Shown: one piece after another, positions 29,674-38,782 of the stretch | How positions within the stretch are numbered: the first letter of the stretch is position 1 | Layout of the letters: every line of letters begins with the position of its first letter | Assembly: GCA_031289145.1 (NCBI GenBank) | Contig: JAITQA010000054.1 | Location: forward strand, 1 to 64,000 | Length of the DNA stretch: 64,000 nucleotides | DNA from: Dysgonamonadaceae bacterium | Lineage (GTDB): Bacteria; Bacteroidota; Bacteroidia; Bacteroidales; Azobacteroidaceae | Direction of reading: 5' to 3' | Notes under the pieces: generated by a model | Database searches by the model: none | The model's input: the letters and a program-made list of their open reading frames with translations, nothing else | What the model was told of the DNA's origin: nothing | Made by a program: the position numbers and the translations under genes

Positions 29674-32004
29674 ATGAAAATATCAAGTTTTATTCTAATT
29701 TTTATTTACCTTTTCATATTCAATATGAATGGTCCTATTGCAGGAAATAGTAAGGACGAACCTTATGTCGCCACCTGGGACATTTACGTCAATTCATGGG
29801 AGAAAATAAATGATGCGCTTGTCATTGAAACCGTTGACGGCTTTTTATCCTTGAGGCCTTATGAATTTGGCGCTTTGCATTATAAACTTATTCCTTTAAA
29901 TCAAAAGGATAATAAAAACAGTTATGCAGTTATCAAAGAATTTCCTGTTGTCGATTTCAAAGTGGAAGAGGATGATAGTGATTTAATGTTGATTACCGGC
30001 AAATATAAATTTGTACTGCATAAGTTCACAGGCCATTTCAGTTTTTATGATGCAAATGGCAGATTATTGCTTAAAGAAACTACAAATAAAAGACAGAAAA
30101 TATGGGAAGATTCGATAAAACCATATAGCCTGTTTAAAGTTACTCCTGATGAGGCTCTTTATGGTTTGGGACAATTCAGAGATAATGCCTTAAATCTACG
30201 GGGGAAAAAACGTGAACTGGTTCAATTCAATACTCAGGCGGCCGTGCCGGTCATCTATTCGACAGCAGGCTGGGGATTATTCTGGGATAATCCGTCCCGT
30301 ACGGTTTTTGAAGATAATGACAAGGGGATGAGTTTTGTTTCTGATTTTGGAAATCACTTGGATTATTATCTCTTTGCCGGAAATACACTTGATACCCTGA
30401 TATCATCCTATCGGCAATTAACCGGAGAAGCGCCTATGATTCCTTATTGGTCACTTGGTTTTCATCAAAGCCGTAATAAATATGCGACACAGAATGAAGT
30501 TCTAAGTATTGCTCAGAAAATGCAAGAAGAAAATATTCAAATGAGTTCTATTTTCATTGATTATTTTTACTGGCAAAAATATGGAACAGGCTCACATCAG
30601 TTTGATGAGCGTATTTTTCCCGATCCAAAAGAGATGTTAAAAACTTTGCATGATAAATACCAAACCAAAGCAGTAATCACCATCTGGCCTACGTTTAAAA
30701 AAGGAACAGCTCATTATGCTGAATTCGAATCGAAAGGGATGTTGCTTGATGGCGCCAAAGCGTTGGACGGAATAATTTATGATGTTTTTAATCCGGAAGC
30801 AAGGGAAATTTATTGGAAACAGATTCTTCCTCTTGTACAAACAGGATTGGACGGTTGGTTTCTTGATGGTCCGGAACCGGACCTTGTGAATTCGTTTCTT
30901 CCTGTCAATACATTTGCCGGCCCGGCAGTAACGGTAAGAAACTTATATCCACTGTTGCATGCTGAGAATTTTTACGACAACTTGCTGAAGTTGTACCCTG
31001 ACAAACGTCCATATATTCTCACACGTTGTGCATGGGCATCCCAGCAAAGAACAGGTTCCGCTATCTGGTCAGGAGACATTCCGACAACTTTTGACGAACT
31101 GCGGAAACAAATAACTGCCGGATTAAATTTTGTAGCTACCGGTATTCCTTATTGGACAACCGATATTGGCGGCTATCAAGGAGGAAACCCTGAAGATGAA
31201 GAATATCGGGATTTGTTTACCCGCTGGTTTGAGTATGGCACCTTTTGTCCTGTTTTTCGCTCTCACGGACGTCGCTATCCGGGAGATACCAAAGCTCCGA
31301 ATGAACTTTGGGCATACGGTAAAGAGGTACAGAAAATTTGCATGGAATACATCAATCTAAGATATACACTGATGCCTTATATATATACATTAACCGGTGA
31401 TGTCACACATAAAAACTACACGCCGATGCGTCTGCTTGCATTCGATTTTCCGGATGATAAAAATGGCTTAGATTGTAGAGACCAATTCATGTATGGTCCA
31501 GCACTGCTTGTATGCCCGGTATTAGAAGCCGGAGCCGTTAACAGAGAAGTCTATTTGCCGGAAGGTAGTAAGTGGATAGATTTTTGGACAGGTAAGATGT
31601 ATAACGGAGGACAGCGGATTGTGGTAGATGCTCCTAAAAGCAAAATACCTTTGTATGTAAAATCCGGAGCGATTATTCCAACTTATCCTAATGATAAAAA
31701 AACGAATATGCCGGATGGCCCGGTTAAAATTTATATTTACAAAGGAAGTGACGGATTTTTTGAATTATATAAAGATGATGGTGAATCGTTCGGATATAAA
31801 CACAACAAATTCGCCTATATTCCTTTTTCATGGGATGATAAAAACAACGAATTACGGATCGACTCACAAATAGGGGATTATAACAAAGGAGAAGTTCAGG
31901 AATTTCAGATTGTTCTTGTTGAAGGTCAGCAAAAAGATTTACATTCGATCCCTGTAAAAAAATATCTGCAATACAAAGGAAGTAAACAAAAAGTTAACTT
32001 ATAA
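29674..32004 (+). CDS. Glycoside hydrolase family 31 protein (alpha-xylosidase/alpha-glucosidase type)
   Basis: ALYGLGQFRDNALNLRGKK; IPYWSLGFHQSRNKY; GWFLDGPEPDL catalytic region; TRWFEYGTFCPVFRSHGR. Confidence 0.93.
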   Translation: MKISSFILIFIYLFIFNMNGPIAGNSKDEPYVATWDIYVNSWEKINDALVIETVDGFLSLRPYEFGALHYKLIPLNQKDNKNSYAVIKEFPVVDFKVEEDDSDLMLITGKYKFVLHKFTGHFSFYDANGRLLLKETTNKRQKIWEDSIKPYSLFKVTPDEALYGLGQFRDNALNLRGKKRELVQFNTQAAVPVIYSTAGWGLFWDNPSRTVFEDNDKGMSFVSDFGNHLDYYLFAGNTLDTLISSYRQLTGEAPMIPYWSLGFHQSRNKYATQNEVLSIAQKMQEENIQMSSIFIDYFYWQKYGTGSHQFDERIFPDPKEMLKTLHDKYQTKAVITIWPTFKKGTAHYAEFESKGMLLDGAKALDGIIYDVFNPEAREIYWKQILPLVQTGLDGWFLDGPEPDLVNSFLPVNTFAGPAVTVRNLYPLLHAENFYDNLLKLYPDKRPYILTRCAWASQQRTGSAIWSGDIPTTFDELRKQITAGLNFVATGIPYWTTDIGGYQGGNPEDEEYRDLFTRWFEYGTFCPVFRSHGRRYPGDTKAPNELWAYGKEVQKICMEYINLRYTLMPYIYTLTGDVTHKNYTPMRLLAFDFPDDKNGLDCRDQFMYGPALLVCPVLEAGAVNREVYLPEGSKWIDFWTGKMYNGGQRIVVDAPKSKIPLYVKSGAIIPTYPNDKKTNMPDGPVKIYIYKGSDGFFELYKDDGESFGYKHNKFAYIPFSWDDKNNELRIDSQIGDYNKGEVQEFQIVLVEGQQKDLHSIPVKKYLQYKGSKQKVNL

Positions 32005-32009
32005 ACAAA

Positions 32010-32138
32010 TTAGTTTGTGTTTGTCCGAAAATTCATAACTCGCTATAATACAAATAAATATAATCCATTTGTCGGGTTGAATTTTTAGTATTTTATTTGG
32101 ACACTTCAAATAAAATGTTTATCTTTAGCATGTTAAAG
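32010..32138. repeat. ~130-bp inverted repeat, copy B
   Basis: ttagtttgtgtttgtccgaaaattcataactcgc...ctttagcatgttaaag, reverse complement of 15972-16101. Contains ATTTTATTTG-n7-CAAATAAAAT. Confidence 0.9.
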
Positions 32139-32164
32139 CAGTCTTTAATTATTAATCAATATTT

Positions 32165-33226
32165 ATGCGATACTTTAAATTTTGCATCTTTGTTTTATCC
32201 ATTACAATGGCTTGGATATCCTGTACCGACAAACGGTTTACTTCGGAATCGGTCTGGAAGGACAAAACACTAACCATTGAGAGCCAAATTATAGCCGATG
32301 ATTTGGATATACTTGTTTCCGGAGAGATGCGGTTAATTGATTCTTTTCTTATCATAAGCGATGCATACAATGAGCCTTTGTATCGCATATACAAGATAAC
32401 CGACAATAACCAACTCGAATATATTTCCGGATTCGGCGCTAAAGGAGAGGGACCGAACGAATTTTTATTCAACAGTTATATGCAAATCGGCGAAGACAGA
32501 CTATCCATCTTAGATCAAACACTTTTGAGAAATTATTTTATTGACTTCCATAAATTAGCCAATCCTGATGTTGATTCGTTTATGGTCGCCAAATCGGTAA
32601 AGAATGCCGCAAATTTTCATGCTTTAATTGAAGTTAGCGATGATTTATATGTCGGGAACGGATCGTTTCATGATGGTATGTTTGCTTTTTATTGTGACGA
32701 TTCGGTGATTCAAACTCATATTCCTTTTCCTGAAGATGGGATAAGCGCAAGCCACATACAGAAAGGATTAGCTTATCAAGGCGCTTGCCTGAAACAAACG
32801 GGAGGTAATAAATTGGTTTTTGCAGGACATAATGGGCATTTTCTGGAAATATACAATATAAAAGACACCTTGATGCAAAAAGTGTTTTCAGACGTCTATG
32901 AATTTCCAAGGTACACACCTGAAGATGGAGGCAATTTTATTGAAGTAAATTTTGCCCAAGATGATTTACTTGGTTTTCTTGATGTATTCGCCACATCTGA
33001 GTACATATATGCTTTGTATTGTGGGAAAAAATACGGAGATAACCGGGCGTTTTTAGCAAATATCATATATGTTTACAACTGGAATGGAGAAAGAATAAAA
33101 AAATACATATTGGACAAGGAACTATCCGGCATTTGCGTGAACAAGGAAAATACAAAGATATATGGCTTGTATACCGACTCGAATGATGACAGGCTTAAAA
33201 TTGTACTATTCCATCTTCCTCAATGA
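32165..33226 (+). CDS. 6-bladed beta-propeller lipoprotein
   Basis: Lipobox MAWISC; YRIYKITDNNQLEYISGFGAKGEGPNEFLF motif common in this family. Confidence 0.8.
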   Translation: MRYFKFCIFVLSITMAWISCTDKRFTSESVWKDKTLTIESQIIADDLDILVSGEMRLIDSFLIISDAYNEPLYRIYKITDNNQLEYISGFGAKGEGPNEFLFNSYMQIGEDRLSILDQTLLRNYFIDFHKLANPDVDSFMVAKSVKNAANFHALIEVSDDLYVGNGSFHDGMFAFYCDDSVIQTHIPFPEDGISASHIQKGLAYQGACLKQTGGNKLVFAGHNGHFLEIYNIKDTLMQKVFSDVYEFPRYTPEDGGNFIEVNFAQDDLLGFLDVFATSEYIYALYCGKKYGDNRAFLANIIYVYNWNGERIKKYILDKELSGICVNKENTKIYGLYTDSNDDRLKIVLFHLPQ

Positions 33227-33242
33227 AACCGGCTTCCTTTCT

Positions 33243-33539
33243 CGCGTTATGTGTTGGTCTTGTTTAAGCCCTTGTTTCATCACCGCACAGCGCAGGATGC
33301 TTCGGAAAATATATCTGGAAATACAGCGGATTAATCTTAAGATTCGACCCGATCGCTGTCGATTCGCTTGGCTTGTGCATTATCCAAGGAAACGCAATGC
33401 ATTTTTTCAGGAAAACAGGCCTTTGAATTCTCCGGCCAAACACATAAAATTGGCGGATACCCGTTATCATTTGGGAACGGCAGACCCTGCAAAAATCGAA
33501 TTGGTAAAATTGGGCTGGGACGAGGAATCATTTGTGTAA
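33243..33539 (+). pseudogene. Degenerate DUF362 3'-end fragment (copy of 15463-15760)
   Basis: About 91% identical by eye to 15463-15760, with two 1-nt deletions (gcttcggaa-aatatat; atccaa-ggaaacgc) and no 5' part of the gene. Confidence 0.9.
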
Positions 33540-33645
33540 TGCTGTAAGAGGCGGATGATGTAGGTTATGAGAGGAGAGTGTATTTTGCCACAATACAAAG
33601 CATATATATTTTGATGTTGTAGGAATGTAGAAAAATCCAGTCAAA

Positions 33646-35835
33646 TCATTTTCCTAACTCCAACTGATTTTTCACAAGATTAAAATACTCTCCTCTCTTT
33701 TCGACTAATTGTGTGTGAGTTCCTTGCTCTACAATTTGACCTTCTTTCAGAACAATAATTTTGTCGGCATTCTTTACGGTGGAAAGTCTGTGAGCAATGA
33801 TTAAAACCGTTTTTCCGTTGAAGAATTTTTGTAGATTATCATGTATTTTTTTTTCGTTTTCGGCATCAAGAGCGGAAGTCGCTTCATCAAGAAAAATGTA
33901 ATGAGGGTTTTTGTAAATAGCACGCGCTATTAATATCCTTTGTTTTTGTCCCGAACTTATACCATTTCCTTCCATTCCTATTTGATGCTCATAACCCATT
34001 GGCAAAGAAGAAACAAAATCCTCTAAGTTAGCCAATTTTGCCGCATTTAATACTTTTTGTATTTCAAAATTATCATCACTTACAGCAATATTTTTTGTAA
34101 TAGTATCTGAAAAAATAAAACCCTCTTGCATGACTACTCCACAATTTCTACGCCAGCCACTTTCACTTAATTCTTCTAAATTTAGATTGCCAACAAATAT
34201 TTCTCCCACATTGGGAGGGTAAAAACCAAGTATCAATTTCAATAAAGTAGTTTTCCCGCTACCACTCATACCAACAATAGCCGTAATTTTGTTCGAAGGT
34301 ATAGTTAAGTTAATGTTGTCTAAAACTTTAGGTGATCTAATTCCATTGTAATGAAAAGTAACATCAGTTAACCTTATACCAACGTTAGTAGGAATTTCAA
34401 CTATTTTTTCAGCAAATTCTGGTTCTTCATCTTCTATCTCTTGTATTTCATTCAGTCTCTCCAAACTAATTTTTGTATCTTGAGTCGATTGGATAAAAGA
34501 AACAAATTGAGATACCGGTGCATTCATTTGTCCTATAATGTATTGAATAGCAAACATCATTCCTAATGAAATTGAACCATTCACAACCTCGCTTGCTGCA
34601 AGAAATGAAATAATGACATTTTTTACTTGGTCAATAAATATTCCTCCTGCGCTTTGTGTTTGAGCCAAAGTTAAACCACGAAGGCTAATATCATATAGAC
34701 GTTTTTGAATTTGCTCCCATTCTCCTTGTTTCTGTTTTTCGCAGTTGTTTATCTTAATTTCCTGCATTCCGGTAATGAGCTGAATTATATTGCTTTGGTT
34801 AGCTGCAGATTCCTGAAATCTCATATAATCAATCTTTTCTCTTTTTTTTAGAAATAAAAATATCCATGAAACATAAAGAATACTTCCTAAGATAAACACT
34901 AGGAATATCAGATAATTGTATTTAATTATGAAGATTCCATATACAAGAAGTGTGACAATAGCCATAATTAAACTTATGAGAACGCTTGTCAGAAAATTCT
35001 GAATACGGGTAAAATCACCGATTCGTTGTATTAAATCACCTATTCTTTTCGAATCAAAAAAAGCAATTGGCAACCTCATCAATTTTCCCAGAAAATCCGA
35101 TACAAGAGATAAATTAACGCTTATGGTTGTGTGTAACATGATACGATTTTTAATCAAATCGTTAACGGCTTGTCCCAAAGTAACTGCTAATTGAGCCAAG
35201 AGCATTAAAACAATAAAATTTATATTTTTTCCTTCAACACCGATATCTATTATTGATTTAGATAAATAGGGAAATATTAAATTCAAGCAACTCCCTAATA
35301 ATAAAGCAAATAATACTGTTGCTAATTTTTTCCAATGCGGTCGTACATATTTTAAAAGGTATGGAAGATTTAGTTTTTTACTTTCATTGACTTCCTTGTT
35401 TTCATAAAATTGAGGTAAAGGTTCTAATAACAAGACAATTCCCATTTTACCTTTTATGTTGTCTTCAATAGAATACCAGCAATTTAGAAAATCAGCCATA
35501 CTGTATTTTAATATTCCTTGCAAAGGATCCCCACAAATCACCTGATTATTTGAAATTTTATAAATCACTATAAAGTGATTCTTATTCCATGAAACGATAC
35601 AAGGTAAAGAGATTTCTGTAAGTTGTTCTTTGGTTAATTTTATTCCACAAGTCTGGAGTCCAATTTTTTCAGCTGTGTCACTTATATTTAGGAGCGATAT
35701 GCCGGAGCGAGTTAAATTCGATATCTTTTTCAAATAGTTTAACGAATATGATTTGCCATAATATTTAGCAACCATTCTTACACAAGTTGGACCGCAATCA
35801 CGAGAATCTCGTTGCAAATAAGCCGGATAGTTCAT
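33646..35835 (-). CDS. C39 peptidase domain-containing ABC transporter (bacteriocin/RiPP exporter)
   Basis: N-terminal DSRDCGPTCVRMVAKYYGK and NHFIVIY (C39 Cys/His); ABC TM region; GMSGSGKTTLLKLILG Walker A and ISSGQKQRILIARAIYKNPHYIFLDEATSALD. Confidence 0.95.
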   Translation of the reverse strand: MNYPAYLQRDSRDCGPTCVRMVAKYYGKSYSLNYLKKISNLTRSGISLLNISDTAEKIGLQTCGIKLTKEQLTEISLPCIVSWNKNHFIVIYKISNNQVICGDPLQGILKYSMADFLNCWYSIEDNIKGKMGIVLLLEPLPQFYENKEVNESKKLNLPYLLKYVRPHWKKLATVLFALLLGSCLNLIFPYLSKSIIDIGVEGKNINFIVLMLLAQLAVTLGQAVNDLIKNRIMLHTTISVNLSLVSDFLGKLMRLPIAFFDSKRIGDLIQRIGDFTRIQNFLTSVLISLIMAIVTLLVYGIFIIKYNYLIFLVFILGSILYVSWIFLFLKKREKIDYMRFQESAANQSNIIQLITGMQEIKINNCEKQKQGEWEQIQKRLYDISLRGLTLAQTQSAGGIFIDQVKNVIISFLAASEVVNGSISLGMMFAIQYIIGQMNAPVSQFVSFIQSTQDTKISLERLNEIQEIEDEEPEFAEKIVEIPTNVGIRLTDVTFHYNGIRSPKVLDNINLTIPSNKITAIVGMSGSGKTTLLKLILGFYPPNVGEIFVGNLNLEELSESGWRRNCGVVMQEGFIFSDTITKNIAVSDDNFEIQKVLNAAKLANLEDFVSSLPMGYEHQIGMEGNGISSGQKQRILIARAIYKNPHYIFLDEATSALDAENEKKIHDNLQKFFNGKTVLIIAHRLSTVKNADKIIVLKEGQIVEQGTHTQLVEKRGEYFNLVKNQLELGK

Positions 35836-35842
35836 AATTTGT

Positions 35843-36724
35843 TTAAATCATTTTTTCGCTTATGTAATAGTCAATGCTTTTCTCTAAAATTTTTCCAAAC
35901 AACAGCATATATAGCCTGTTCAGTCTATTATCATCCTTTTGAAAATCAAAAGAAATCTGGGTTATTGAATCAAAATCGCGATTTTCACTTGCTTTACAAA
36001 AGATTAGATACCAAAGGTACATTCCTAAGCCTGAATTTCTAAACTCATTAATTACAAAAGTGTTCCTTATTGAAACTTCGTTATATTTGACAAAATCTGC
36101 TACCGACCATGCAATTAACGTTTGATTAAAAAAAGCAAATATGGATAAATCTTTAATCATTAAATCTAAAGCATTGAAAGGTAAAAGACCGTTCGAGAGC
36201 ATTTGTTCAGATTGTTCTTTTATATGGTTTTTCTTTTCTTCTGATAATTCGGTATAAAACAGAAATCTTATTTCATTATTAAATACTGAATTTTCAGTGC
36301 TAAAGAATTTTGAAATAAAATTTTTCTCAAAACCCTCTTTCTTTAAACGAACTCTCGTATGGGTATATCGTCCTATAGTCCAGTTATTTTTGTGAAAAAA
36401 TCGGCTACATCTTTCAATGTCGTTTTCAGCATCATTATATGTTGCTATTATCTTTTTCGAATGGATAGAAACGGCGTATTCTTTTGCCAACTTTAAAAGT
36501 ACAGAGCCTATATTGTTGCACCTAAATAACGGAAGAACCTGAAAAAATCTTATCCGAATCGTATCTTCATCTCCCCTGATTAAAAGTAGAATTCCAATGA
36601 TTTCATTCCCTAAAAAAGCGCCAAAACAATTCAAATAATTTCTAAAAATAGATACACTTATATCAAAAATTTCAGATACTTTTATAAATTGTTCTGTCTG
36701 GATTTCTTTGTAATTAAAATTCAT
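35843..36724 (-). CDS. Tandem GNAT-like acyltransferase (ORF track start 36763; ATG at 36724 preferred)
   Basis: N-terminal module with RFFQVLPLFRCNNIGSVLLKLAKEYA; C-terminal module with NTFVINEFRNSGLGMYLWYLIFCKASE. Confidence 0.6.
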   Translation of the reverse strand: MNFNYKEIQTEQFIKVSEIFDISVSIFRNYLNCFGAFLGNEIIGILLLIRGDEDTIRIRFFQVLPLFRCNNIGSVLLKLAKEYAVSIHSKKIIATYNDAENDIERCSRFFHKNNWTIGRYTHTRVRLKKEGFEKNFISKFFSTENSVFNNEIRFLFYTELSEEKKNHIKEQSEQMLSNGLLPFNALDLMIKDLSIFAFFNQTLIAWSVADFVKYNEVSIRNTFVINEFRNSGLGMYLWYLIFCKASENRDFDSITQISFDFQKDDNRLNRLYMLLFGKILEKSIDYYISEKMI

Positions 36725-36807
36725 TTGTAAAATATTGAAATTGAAGGAATGTCTGCAGTACATTCCTCCTTATGAAACTACCTCAAAAAAGATAGTTCAT
36801 AACTCAA

Positions 36808-37005
36808 TTACTCCGCTTCAGCAATCTCAATATCTGGAAGCTCGATACTAATGTCAGGCCCGTTAACAGTTCCATTCTGGTAACCCGGCTGACACGCTGC
36901 CTTACAACTTTGACTACACGCGCCTCCTTCAATTGAATTGAGTTGCTCATCATCCAGTAATTGACTCTGGTCGATTTTTGGAAATTTTTCAATAAAATTT
37001 TCCAT
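36808..37005 (-). CDS. Putative RiPP precursor peptide, 65 aa, GG-type leader and Cys-rich core
   Basis: MENFIEKFPKIDQSQLLDDEQLNSIEGG|ACSQSCKAACQPGYQNGTVNGPDISIELPDIEIAEAE. LNSIEGG leader end matches C39 exporter substrates; located between the ACP and GNAT genes. Confidence 0.8.
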   Translation of the reverse strand: MENFIEKFPKIDQSQLLDDEQLNSIEGGACSQSCKAACQPGYQNGTVNGPDISIELPDIEIAEAE

Positions 37006-37039
37006 GATTTTAAATTTTAAATATTAATAATACCATAGT

Positions 37040-37285
37040 TTAAGCCCTATGGATTTGGCTTTTCTGTCCATTATTTATAAGTTCAATAAATTCTTGCATA
37101 GATAATTGTCCATTAATTTCGGACAATTTTATCTCAATAAAATATTTTTTTTCAATATAAGAAATCAATTCCAACAACTCTAACGAATCAAAACCTAAAT
37201 CACTAATTCTGGTGTTATACGAAAGAACCATCTTCTCAGACAATATTTTGTCGAGGTATTGTTGTATGTCTTCTAACGTAAACAT
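37040..37285 (-). CDS. Acyl carrier protein
   Basis: 81 aa, ...RISDLGFDSLELLELISYIEKKYFIEI: DSL phosphopantetheine site and ACP length. Confidence 0.85.
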   Translation of the reverse strand: MFTLEDIQQYLDKILSEKMVLSYNTRISDLGFDSLELLELISYIEKKYFIEIKLSEINGQLSMQEFIELINNGQKSQIHRA

Positions 37286-37288
37286 CTT

Positions 37289-38782
37289 TTAATCAGAACA
37301 AATATTGTAAATCAATTCAGGGGCTTTTGGACATCTTGGATCCGGATATAAGTAATTTTCCCAATCATATCCTTTAACTATCAATTTCCAGCAAACGCCT
37401 TTGCCTTTTCTGCAATTATTAAAGTCTTGACAAGAATGGCAAGAACTTTCTTCAGGAAAATCTTTTTGATGCAAATTCCATAAATTAGATGCTTTATCTG
37501 AATTCCATACTTCTAGTAAGTTGTTCTTTGTTAAATCTCCTATAATAAAATGTTCATCCCAATACAATTCTTCGCAGATAGTAACTTTTCCATCAGGCAG
37601 AATAATAAGACCATTGATATTTCCGGAACAGAGACTTCTTTCTTTAAATTCCGAATAATTACATAATTCGTCTTTTAGAATTCGTTGATCGTCAAAGATT
37701 ATTTCAAAACACATTTCTTTACGTTTCTGATTTATAAAATTCAAAATCTCTTCAATTTGTTTTAATGTGGGTTTGATTTTGTGATATTCCTCGTTCGATT
37801 TATACGATGAGCAACCAATTACTGTAATCATGTATCGTTTAACATTTTTCAAATGTCCTATAAAATCAATAACTTCGCCAATATTTTTTGTTGTGAGCGT
37901 ATCATTTGTTTGTGTACCTTTAATAATTAGTTTTATCCCTTTTGAATCCAAATAAGTCAAACTTTCTTTCATCTTATCGGCATAAGAATTAGCTACTTTC
38001 AAATTTTTAATCTGTAATTCAGTATCGAATGAATCTATTGAAACTTGTAACTCTTGAAATCCGGTTTGTACAAATATATCTATCATTTCTTTTGACAAAG
38101 GAACTTTTGTAGAAAGATTTGAAATAAACCCATAGTTATGCAATTTTTCAAGTATTATTTTCCAATCTTTTTGAAGAAAAATTTCTCCTCCGGTTATATC
38201 AAAATCTCTAATACCGATTTTGTGCGCTTCATCAATTATTGAAAGTATTCTTTCTGTTGATAATGGCTTATATTTTTTTTCCTTGTTGGCATAGCAGTAT
38301 ATACAATCCGTAACACAAGAGGTGTTTATTACAAATACTACAGCAGTCGGCTTTGAAAATCTAATCCGCTCAAAATCATAAGGTGGATTTTTCAGATATA
38401 GCTTGTAATCAATATCTTGTCTTGCTATATTGTTCTTGTTTTCTATCAATATATTTTTGGGAAATATGAATTTTCTGTCATCGTATTCAATACCTATATT
38501 ACTAGGATTTTCGATAAAAGCACTCACTGTTTTAAGAGTATTCTCTTCTGATAATGAGAAAAAATCACTTATTTCCATCACAACTTCTTTCGTAGATTTA
38601 TCTCCTTTAAAAAACGACAGCAGAATTGCGTGCATTGGGTGAATAAAGTTAAAAAAGTACCGCGAGTTTCTATCAGAAATCAGTACAATTCTATCTGAGT
38701 CGTCTATCAAAAAATAGTCCGGATTTAATACAAGTTTTCTTTCTAAATCTATGCTTTCCATAATTGTAAAATTTATTATCAT
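37289..38782 (-). CDS. Radical SAM/SPASM peptide maturase
   Basis: CVTDCIYCYA (CxxxCxxC); FDITGGEIFL; C-terminal SPASM cysteines LCSGNINGLIILPDGKVTIC, CHSCQDFNNC, GVC, RCP; PqqD-like N-terminal region. ATG at 38761 is an alternative start. Confidence 0.92.
   Translation of the reverse strand: MIINFTIMESIDLERKLVLNPDYFLIDDSDRIVLISDRNSRYFFNFIHPMHAILLSFFKGDKSTKEVVMEISDFFSLSEENTLKTVSAFIENPSNIGIEYDDRKFIFPKNILIENKNNIARQDIDYKLYLKNPPYDFERIRFSKPTAVVFVINTSCVTDCIYCYANKEKKYKPLSTERILSIIDEAHKIGIRDFDITGGEIFLQKDWKIILEKLHNYGFISNLSTKVPLSKEMIDIFVQTGFQELQVSIDSFDTELQIKNLKVANSYADKMKESLTYLDSKGIKLIIKGTQTNDTLTTKNIGEVIDFIGHLKNVKRYMITVIGCSSYKSNEEYHKIKPTLKQIEEILNFINQKRKEMCFEIIFDDQRILKDELCNYSEFKERSLCSGNINGLIILPDGKVTICEELYWDEHFIIGDLTKNNLLEVWNSDKASNLWNLHQKDFPEESSCHSCQDFNNCRKGKGVCWKLIVKGYDWENYLYPDPRCPKAPELIYNICSD

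Noticed and set aside
16101-32010. Active phase-variable inversion of the whole PUL
   Set aside because: The inverted repeats are about 8% diverged and no recombinase gene is nearby; kept only as a testable alternative.
33162-33539. 125-aa plus-strand ORF
   Set aside because: Chimera of an out-of-frame propeller tail and the frameshifted DUF362 relic; better explained as a pseudogene.
36804-36992. 62-aa alternative-frame ORF overlapping the RiPP precursor
   Set aside because: The other frame has the GG leader and Cys core that fit the neighbouring exporter; this one has no such features.
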